From the NCBI RefSeq assembly GCF_033095865.1, contig NZ_AP019365.1, positions 2,205,501 through 2,269,500 on the forward strand: a stretch of 64,000 nucleotides of DNA, given 5' to 3'. Each line of letters opens with the position of its first letter. Within the stretch, counting starts at the first letter, position 1. Below the pieces are notes generated by a model, which saw only the letters and a list, made by a program, of their open reading frames with translations, was not told the DNA's origin and did not search any database. Origin of the DNA: Pseudomonas sp. KU43P. GTDB taxonomy: Bacteria > Pseudomonadota > Gammaproteobacteria > Pseudomonadales > Pseudomonadaceae. A program made the translations under genes and the position numbers. This document shows, piece after piece, positions 55,649-64,000 of the stretch.

Positions 55649-56410
55649 CTACTGGGCGCGCTTGCGTAAGTTACCGAGCACCACCTCACAAGCAGCATCC
55701 CACCCCGGCTGTTGCTGCAGCACCGCCAACCCCTGTGCAGTGAACGTCCCCGGCGTGGCAATCGCCTCTCCCAACGCCTTCAGGCTGTACCCCGGCTGCG
55801 CGCGGGCGCTGCTCAGGCAATCCTGCAGGTTGCCCAAAACCAGTTCGCGCGCCTGGGCGTCGGGCAGCCCCTTGCCCGCCAGCCACTGCTGCAAATCGTG
55901 CAGCAGGAAGTAGAACCAGCCATTCATGCACGCCGCCACCGTGGCCAACTCGAACGCCGCTTCATCCTCGAGCACCACCCGCTGGCCCAACGGCCCCAGG
56001 CATTGTTCGATCAGTGGGTCATGCGGGCAGACCACCACGGTGGTCTGGTTGCTTTGCGCCGCATACGACAGCATCACCCGTACGCATCGCGCGCCGGGAA
56101 AGGCGCCGGCCAACTGCGCCAGGCTCACCCCAGCTGCCAGCGAAACCAGGTGTTGGCCAGGGCGCAGGCGCACTTCCGCTGCCACCTGCGCGAGCGCTTC
56201 GGGGCGCACGCCCAGTATCAATACATCGGCCCGTTCGACCAGCGCCTGGTTGCTCGGCAGCACCAGGCACCGTTGTTCGTCTGCCAGCGTCTGGGCACGC
56301 TCGGCATTGCGCGGTGACAGCAGGATAGGGCCAGCATGGCCACTGCGGCGCAGGCCAATGACCACTTTTTCGGTGAGCTCTCCGACCCCGAGAATACCCA
56401 GGCTGTACAT
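55649..56410 (-). CDS. Pyrroline-5-carboxylate reductase-like protein
   Basis: 253 residues from ATG 56410, preceded by GGGAGG. An N-terminal Rossmann fold (LGILGVGELTEKVVIGLRRSG) is followed by ADVLILGVRPEALAQVAAEV, QHLVSLAAGVSLAQLAGAF and a helical C-terminal domain. This is the ProC-like NADP-binding family, but the dimer-domain signature is divergent, so it may reduce another imine. It is divergent from katG. Confidence 0.8.
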   Translation of the reverse strand: MYSLGILGVGELTEKVVIGLRRSGHAGPILLSPRNAERAQTLADEQRCLVLPSNQALVERADVLILGVRPEALAQVAAEVRLRPGQHLVSLAAGVSLAQLAGAFPGARCVRVMLSYAAQSNQTTVVVCPHDPLIEQCLGPLGQRVVLEDEAAFELATVAACMNGWFYFLLHDLQQWLAGKGLPDAQARELVLGNLQDCLSSARAQPGYSLKALGEAIATPGTFTAQGLAVLQQQPGWDAACEVVLGNLRKRAQ

Positions 56411-58980
<2,570 letters not shown>

Positions 58981-59003
58981 TGGTGCATAGGGGCTGCTTT
59001 GCA

Positions 59004-59098
59004 GCCCAATCGCCGGCAAGCCGGCTCCCACAAGGACTGCGCAATGCCTGAGGGCTGCGGGGCTTCTGTGAGAGCCGGCTTGCCGGCGATTGGGCAGC
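59004..59098. repeat. Inverted REP pair after katG
   Basis: gcccaatcgccggcaagccg and its inverted copy (agagccggcttgccggcgat) flank a ~35-base spacer in the katG-creatinase gap. Confidence 0.85.
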
Positions 59099-59227
59099 GC
59101 AGCTGCCCCAGGCCATCCCGCCAATTCCAGGTCGGATAGATACAAAAGCGTCCTCGTGCGTTCTGTTGCAATGCTTCTCAGGCGGCCGGCCTGAACAGCG
59201 TGCTCACAACGACAAGGAACACCGACC

Positions 59228-60439
59228 ATGCAAATGCCCCAGACCCTGAAGATCCGCAACGGCGACAAGGTCAAGCCGACCTTCTCCGCGCAGGAGTACG
59301 CCGCCCGCCATGCCCGCCTGCGGGCCTACATGGCCGAGCAAGACATCGAAGCGGCCATCTTCACCTCGTACCACAACGTCAACTACTACAGCGATTTCCT
59401 CTACTGCTCGTTCGGCCGCCCCTACGCCCTGGTGGTGACCCAAGACAAGGTGGTGTCGATCAGCGCCAACATCGACGGTGGCCAGCCCTGGCGGCGCACG
59501 GTCGGCACCGACAATATCGTCTACACCGATTGGCAGCGCGACAACTACTTCGTCGCCATCCAGCAGGCACTGCCGCTGGCCTCGCGCATCGGCGTCGAGT
59601 ACGACCACCTCAACCTGCAGAACCATGCCAAGCTCGCCGCCTGCTACCCCAGGGCCGAACTGCTGGACATCGGCGCGCCGTGCATGCGCATGCGCATGAT
59701 CAAGTCGGCAGAAGAGCAGGCGCTGATCCGTCATGGTGCCCGCGTTGCCGATATCGGTGGCGCCGCGGTGGTCGAGGCGCTGCGTGATCAGGTACCGGAG
59801 TACGAGGTAGCGCTGCATGCCACCCAGGCGATGGTCCGAGAAATCGCCCGCAGCTTCCCTGACGGCGAATTGATGGATACCTGGACCTGGTTCCAGTCCG
59901 GCCTGAACACCGACGGGGCGCACAACCCGGTCACCAGCCGTAAGGTCAACAAGGGCGACATCCTCAGCCTCAACTGCTTCCCGATGATCGCCGGCTACTA
60001 CACCGCCCTTGAACGCACGCTATTCCTCGACCATTGCCCAGACGACCACCTGCGCCTGTGGCAAGCTAACGTCGAGGTACACGAGGCGGGGCTGAAGCTG
60101 GTACGCCCGGGCATGCGCTGCTGCGACATCGCTCGGGAGCTGAACGAGATCTTCCTGCGTCACGACCTGCTGCAATACCGCACCTTCGGCTACGGCCACT
60201 CGTTCGGTACCCTCAGCCACTACTATGGGCGCGAGGCGGGGTTGGAGCTGCGCGAAGACATCGACACGGTGCTCGAGCCAGGCATGGTGGTGTCGATCGA
60301 GCCGATGATCATGCTGCCCGAAGGGCGGCCGGGGGCGGGTGGTTACCGCGAGCATGACATCCTGATCGTCAACGAGACGGGCGCCGAGAACATCACCAAA
60401 TTCCCGTTTGGCCCGGAGCACAACATCATCCGCAAGTAA
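59228..60439 (+). CDS. Creatinase (creatine amidinohydrolase)
   Basis: 403 residues, the exact length of the P. putida enzyme, and very similar to it from memory (FTSYHNVNYYSDFLYCSFGR, TWTWFQSGLNTDGAHNPV). Catalytic His232 lies in TDGAHNP. It has the pita-bread fold of M24 peptidases but needs no metal. It hydrolyses creatine to sarcosine and urea in the cytoplasm. AAGGA precedes the ATG. An MHS-family transporter follows after 127 bases on the same strand. No creatininase or sarcosine oxidase genes are in the window. Confidence 0.95.
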   Translation: MQMPQTLKIRNGDKVKPTFSAQEYAARHARLRAYMAEQDIEAAIFTSYHNVNYYSDFLYCSFGRPYALVVTQDKVVSISANIDGGQPWRRTVGTDNIVYTDWQRDNYFVAIQQALPLASRIGVEYDHLNLQNHAKLAACYPRAELLDIGAPCMRMRMIKSAEEQALIRHGARVADIGGAAVVEALRDQVPEYEVALHATQAMVREIARSFPDGELMDTWTWFQSGLNTDGAHNPVTSRKVNKGDILSLNCFPMIAGYYTALERTLFLDHCPDDHLRLWQANVEVHEAGLKLVRPGMRCCDIARELNEIFLRHDLLQYRTFGYGHSFGTLSHYYGREAGLELREDIDTVLEPGMVVSIEPMIMLPEGRPGAGGYREHDILIVNETGAENITKFPFGPEHNIIRK

Positions 60440-60450
60440 ACGCCGGTGCC

Positions 60451-60499
60451 GTGCCGGTTTCTGCGCGGGAGCGGGCTTGCCCCGCGAAGAAGCCGGCAC
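60451..60499. repeat. Second REP type, single palindrome
   Basis: gtgccggtttctgcgcggga...gaagaagccggcac forms a near-perfect hairpin around gcgggcttgccccgc. It lies 11 bases after the creatinase stop and may stabilise or terminate its mRNA. Confidence 0.7.
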
Positions 60500-60566
60500 A
60501 CATAACAAGAACATCGAATGACCACCAGACCCTGCCTCCAATTAGAAGAATCAGAGGGTACCCGTC

Positions 60567-61901
60567 ATGTCCAGCACCACCCTTAACGCTCCCACCCTCG
60601 CCGGCGCCCCCCAGAGCGCCGAACGCCAGGCCTTGCGCAAAGCCGCCAGAGCCAGTTTCATGGGCAACTTCGTCGAGTGGTTCGACTACGCCGCCTACGG
60701 CTACCTCGCCACCATCATCGCCGCCACCTTCTTCCCGCAAACCGACAAGACCACCGGCCTTCTGGCGACTTTCGCGGTGTTCGCCCTGTCGTTCCTGGTT
60801 CGCCCGCTGGGCGGCGTGGTCTGGGGCCATTTCGGTGACCGCCATGGCCGGCGCAACGCGCTGTCGCTGTCGATCCTGATCATGTCGATCTCCACCTTCT
60901 GCATCGGCCTGCTGCCCGGCCATGCGCAAATCGGCCTGTGGGCCCCGTGCCTGCTGTTGCTGATTCGCCTGGTACAGGGTTTTTCCGCCTCGGGCGAGTA
61001 CGCTGGCGCCTCGGCCTTCCTCGCCGAATACGCGCCACCTGGCCGGCGCGGGCTATACACCAGCATCGTGCCGGCCAGCACGGCGGCCGGGCTGTTGTTC
61101 GGGGCGGCGTTCGTCGCCGTGCTGCATGAGTTGCTCAGTACCGAAGACCTGCACAGCTGGGGCTGGCGCCTGCCGTTCCTGCTGGCTGCGCCCTTCGGCC
61201 TGGTGGGCCGCTACATCCGCATGAGCCTGCAGGACACGCCGAAGTTCCTGGAGATGGAGCAGCGCCTGGAAAGCAAGGCCTGCATGGCCCCGGCGCCGAT
61301 CCGCGAGCTGCTCACCCAGCACCGCCGCAGCCTGGCCATCGGCATTGGCGTCACCTGCCTCAACGCGGTGGCGTTCTACCTGTTGCTTAGCTACATGCCC
61401 ACCTACCTGTCGGCCGAAATGGGCATGAGTGAGCGCGATTCATTCATCGCCTCGACGGTGTCACTGGCCACCTACATCGGCCTGATCTTCCTCATGGGGC
61501 GGCTGTCGGATCATTTCGGGCGCAAGACCATGCTGGTGATTGCCTCGCTGCTGTTCCTCGGGATGACCGTGCCGCTGTTCAAGCTGCTCGACGGCCAGCC
61601 GTTGCTGGTGATCTTGGCGATCCAGATCCTGTTCGGCGCGATGCTGGCGATGAACGACGGCACCTTGCCGTGCCTGCTGGCAGAGATCTTCCCGACCCGG
61701 GTGCGCTTCAGTGGCTTCGCCTTGAGCTTCAACCTGGCCAATGCGCTGTTTGGCGGCACCGCCCCGTTCATTGCCACCTGGTTGATCCAGGTGACCGGCA
61801 GCAAGCTGGCGCCGGCCGGGTATCTGCTGGCGGCGGCTTTGGTGGCCTTGGTGGCGATGTTGATGTGTCGGGAGACGGCGTATGGGCAATTGAAGGACTG
61901 A
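60567..61901 (+). CDS. MHS family MFS transporter, probable creatine/betaine uptake
   Basis: 444 residues, twelve helices, with GAGGG upstream of the ATG. Metabolite:H+ symporter (ProP/KgtP) features are SFMGNFVEWFDYAAYGYLA, RPLGGVVWGHFGDRHGRRNAL, RLVQGFSASGEYAGASAFLAEYAP and MGRLSDHFGRKTML. It is a proton symporter of the inner membrane. Its place after creatinase suggests creatine or a similar zwitterion as substrate; this is inferred from position. Confidence 0.88.
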   Translation: MSSTTLNAPTLAGAPQSAERQALRKAARASFMGNFVEWFDYAAYGYLATIIAATFFPQTDKTTGLLATFAVFALSFLVRPLGGVVWGHFGDRHGRRNALSLSILIMSISTFCIGLLPGHAQIGLWAPCLLLLIRLVQGFSASGEYAGASAFLAEYAPPGRRGLYTSIVPASTAAGLLFGAAFVAVLHELLSTEDLHSWGWRLPFLLAAPFGLVGRYIRMSLQDTPKFLEMEQRLESKACMAPAPIRELLTQHRRSLAIGIGVTCLNAVAFYLLLSYMPTYLSAEMGMSERDSFIASTVSLATYIGLIFLMGRLSDHFGRKTMLVIASLLFLGMTVPLFKLLDGQPLLVILAIQILFGAMLAMNDGTLPCLLAEIFPTRVRFSGFALSFNLANALFGGTAPFIATWLIQVTGSKLAPAGYLLAAALVALVAMLMCRETAYGQLKD

Positions 61902-61909
61902 GTTGCCTG

Positions 61910-61949
61910 TACGGGCCTTATCGCCAGCTTCCCGGCGATATGGCCCGTA
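61910..61949 (+). terminator. Terminator hairpin after the MHS transporter
   Basis: tacgggcc...ggcccgta with inner atcgcc/ggcgat pairing, starting 9 bases after the stop codon; it also resembles a REP remnant. Confidence 0.55.
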
Positions 61950-62001
61950 CGGCCGGCAGATGGCTTATGCTGAGCACACTGCCCGCCAAAAGGAGTTCCA
62001 C

Positions 62002-62778
62002 ATGGCCTGGTCCGCCACCCAGTATTCCCTCTTCGAAGATGAACGCACCCGCGCCGTGCGCGACCTGCTTGCCGCTGTGCCACCACGCCCGGTACGCCAT
62101 GCCACCGACCTGGGCTGTGGCCCGGGCAACTCCACCGAAGTACTGCTGCAGCGTTGCCCGGATGCCCAGGTCACCGCGCTGGACAGCGACAAGGACATGA
62201 TCGACAAGGCCCGCGAGCGCAAGCGCCTGCACATCCCACGGGTGCGCTGCGAAATCGCCGACATCAGCCAGTGGACCGCCCCCGAACCCCAGGACCTGAT
62301 CCTCGCCAATGCCTCGCTGCAGTGGGTGCCCGATCATGGCGCGCTCTACCCGCACCTGGTACGACAATTGAGTGAAGGCGGCAGCCTGGCCGTGCAGACC
62401 CCGGACAACCTCGACGAGCCGGCGCACCGGCAACTGCGCGAGATTGCCGGCCGTGGCCGTTGGGCCGACAAGTTCGCCGACTTCAGCCTGCCGCCCCGGC
62501 ACAGCGCCGCGTTCTACTACGACCTGCTCAGCCCCCTGTGCGCGCGGGTGGATGTATGGCGCACGACCTATCACCATCCATTGACAGGCGGGGCCGAGGC
62601 GGTGGTGGAATGGTTCAAGGGTTCGGCCCTGCGCCCTTACCTGGCCAAGCTGGACGAGGACGAACAGGCGGACTTCCTGCAGATGTACCTGCAGGCCATG
62701 CAGCGGGACTATCCGCCAGCCACCGACGGCAAGGTGCTGCTGCCGTTCCCCCGGCTGTTCGTGATTGCCACCCGCTAA
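62002..62778 (+). CDS. tam: Trans-aconitate 2-methyltransferase
   Basis: 258 residues from ATG 62002, with AAAAGGAG upstream. SAM-binding motif I is HATDLGCGPGNSTEVLL, followed by VTALDSDKDMI and DLILANASLQWVPDH. The opening WSATQYSLFEDERTRAVRDLL and the PFPRLFVIA end are typical of Tam. It methylates trans-aconitate, an inhibitory by-product of the TCA cycle. The stop overlaps the convergent DUF2784 gene by 4 bases. Confidence 0.92.
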   Translation: MAWSATQYSLFEDERTRAVRDLLAAVPPRPVRHATDLGCGPGNSTEVLLQRCPDAQVTALDSDKDMIDKARERKRLHIPRVRCEIADISQWTAPEPQDLILANASLQWVPDHGALYPHLVRQLSEGGSLAVQTPDNLDEPAHRQLREIAGRGRWADKFADFSLPPRHSAAFYYDLLSPLCARVDVWRTTYHHPLTGGAEAVVEWFKGSALRPYLAKLDEDEQADFLQMYLQAMQRDYPPATDGKVLLPFPRLFVIATR

Positions 62779-63140
62779 CGGTGGCGCCAGCGCCAGATCA
62801 CGTAGCCATAGACGCCGAGGTTGACCAGCAGCACGATGGCGCCCAGCAGCCACTGAAGCTGCGGGGTTAGCCCGGCAGGGTAGATCAGCGGCCAGATGTA
62901 GTGTTCGACGAAGCCGCCGGGGTAGCCGGAATCGCCGGCGGCAAAGCGCATGCGGTTTTCCCAGTCGGTCAGCGGGCACTCCAGGTGCAGGCCCTCGACC
63001 GCCAGGCCCCAGGCCAGGGCGGGCAGGTGCAGGAGCAGGGCAGGGCGCCACTTGAACACCAGCAACCCGCCGAACAGCACCAGCAGGATGAAGCCGAGGT
63101 GCAACAGGACCAGGGTGTCGGCGGCTAGGCGAAAGAGCAT
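62775..63140 (-). CDS. DUF2784 membrane protein
   Basis: 121 residues from ATG 63140, with AAGG upstream. Family pattern: LAADTLVLLHLGFILLVLFGGLLVFKW, LTDWENRMR and GGFVEHYIWPLIYPAGL, with four membrane helices. Small inner-membrane protein of unknown function, common in Pseudomonas. Confidence 0.88.
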   Translation of the reverse strand: MLFRLAADTLVLLHLGFILLVLFGGLLVFKWRPALLLHLPALAWGLAVEGLHLECPLTDWENRMRFAAGDSGYPGGFVEHYIWPLIYPAGLTPQLQWLLGAIVLLVNLGVYGYVIWRWRHR

Positions 63141-63192
63141 GGCCAGTGCCTTTGAAGGTGGGGTAATGCTGGGTTGGGTATGTTGGCTGCGC

Positions 63193-63288
63193 GGGCCGCA
63201 TCGCCGGCAAGCCGGCTCCCACAGGTAGTCCGCAGTTGTTGAAGGTTGTGGTATCCCTGTGGGAGCCGGCTTGCCGGCGATGCGGCCC
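63193..63288. repeat. Inverted REP pair
   Basis: gggccgcatcgccggcaagc at 63193 and its inverted copy ending ggccc at 63288, between the DUF2784 gene and the LysR gene end. Confidence 0.85.
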
Positions 63289-63297
63289 TTGAATCCA

Positions 63298-64000
63298 TCA
63301 CAGCGCGTCCTGCACCACCTGCAGGAAAGTCGCCACCACCCGCCGCGTGCGCTGTTCACTCAGGCACACCAATGTCTCGGTCAGGTGCCGCTGGCAATCC
63401 ACGATCGGCAACGCACACACCCGCGCATCGGCGCCGAATTCCGCCGCCGAAACCACGCCCACGCCAATTCCCACCACCACCGCCTCACGCGCCGCTTCCC
63501 GGCCTTCGACCTGGATCGCCGGGCGAATCCGCAAACCGGCGCGCTGCATCTCTTCTTCCAGCGTCTGCCGCGTCACCGAGCCCGGTTCGCGCAGCACCAG
63601 CGGCGTGTCGTCCAGGTCGGCCAGGCTGATCGAACCACGGCTGGCCCAAGGGTGGTTGTGCGAGACGAATGCCACCATCGGATCGCGGCGCAAAGGCACG
63701 CAGAACAGCCGCTCATCGTCGACATCCCGCCCCAGCAAGGCCAAATCCGCCTGGTAGCTGAACAGCCGAGCCAGGGATTCGTCGGTGTTGCCGGTTTCCA
63801 CCTTGACCTGGATACCCGGGTACTGCTGGCAGAACCGCGCAATCTGCGGCAGCACGTGCACCGGTGCATCCACGGCCAGCACCAGGCTGCCGGTGTGCAG
63901 GGCGCGGGAGTCCTGCAGCAGTTCGTGAGCTTCGGCCTCGCAGGCGAACAGCCGCTTGCTGATGCCCAGCAGGCGCTCGCCCAAGTCCGTCAGCTGTACC
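63298..64000 (-). CDS. LysR family regulator, 5' part beyond the window
   Basis: About 234 residues are visible; the frame is still open at the window end (VQLTDLGERLLGISKRLF), which is the end of a LysR HTH/linker. The substrate-binding domain is present (GSLVLAVDAPVHVLPQIARFCQQYPGIQVKVETGN, PLVLREPGSVTRQTLEEE, EAVVVGIGVGVVSAAEFG). The DNA-binding helix-turn-helix lies outside. The target is unknown. Confidence 0.88.
   Translation of the reverse strand, partial: VQLTDLGERLLGISKRLFACEAEAHELLQDSRALHTGSLVLAVDAPVHVLPQIARFCQQYPGIQVKVETGNTDESLARLFSYQADLALLGRDVDDERLFCVPLRRDPMVAFVSHNHPWASRGSISLADLDDTPLVLREPGSVTRQTLEEEMQRAGLRIRPAIQVEGREAAREAVVVGIGVGVVSAAEFGADARVCALPIVDCQRHLTETLVCLSEQRTRRVVATFLQVVQDAL

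Overview
The window is about 64 kb of high-GC chromosome from a fluorescent pseudomonad, most likely of the Pseudomonas putida group. Support comes from a periplasmic cis/trans fatty acid isomerase of 766 residues with a CVACH haem motif, a creatinase whose catalytic histidine falls exactly at residue 232, a glcC/glcDEFGB glycolate locus, P. putida-type REP palindromes (cgccggcaagccggctcccac) in many intergenic gaps, and several Pseudomonas-typical small proteins (DUF934, DUF2388, DUF2784, DUF2970). No rRNA, tRNA or CRISPR array was seen.

Layout. 1-11 kb: a truncated AraC regulator, a secreted tyrosine-phosphatase autotransporter, an MFS/AraC pair, two small genes of which one is a truncated MlaA-like remnant, an OmpR/EnvZ-type two-component system, a DUF1348 protein, an MFS exporter and a DkgB-like aldo/keto reductase. 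11-17 kb: a 1339-residue leucine-rich-repeat protein with a NEL-type E3 ligase domain, convergent with an uncharacterised 525-residue protein. 17-30 kb: conserved metabolism, with cysI-DUF934, an orphan periplasmic binding protein, a 37-residue membrane microprotein, metH, cti, an acyltransferase, nfuA and a Sco/PCu(A)C copper-delivery pair.

30.9-37.1 kb is the most unusual region. It holds a 23-codon gene, a hairpin, a SpeD-like pyruvoyl decarboxylase, a HemN-like radical SAM enzyme whose frame is broken in mid-barrel, an EntS-like MFS exporter, a PLP-dependent Orn/Lys/Arg decarboxylase and a DinB polymerase. All are co-directional and mostly overlapping. I read it as a candidate peptide-derived natural product locus, or alternatively a leader-peptide-regulated amine pathway; I do not recognise it as a described system.

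37-44 kb: an AzlCD exporter with its AraC regulator, then an operon of a YqcI/YcgG (GntA-type) haem N-oxygenase, a LysE exporter and an SGNH-like protein facing a GcvA-type LysR regulator. 44.7-52 kb: glcB-glcG-glcF-glcE-glcD, divergent from glcC, with two near-identical palindromic operators in the intergenic region. 52.2-53.5 kb: an intact IS3-family element inserted inside a REP sequence with a 3-bp target duplication. 53.5-64 kb: an M20 carboxypeptidase, DUF2388, two abutting gene remnants, a ProC-like reductase, katG, a creatinase with an MHS-family transporter, tam, DUF2784 and a LysR gene cut by the window end.

Function calls rest on motif and family recognition by eye; no database search was run. 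Start codons were chosen from visible ribosome binding sites, overlap with neighbours and known family lengths.
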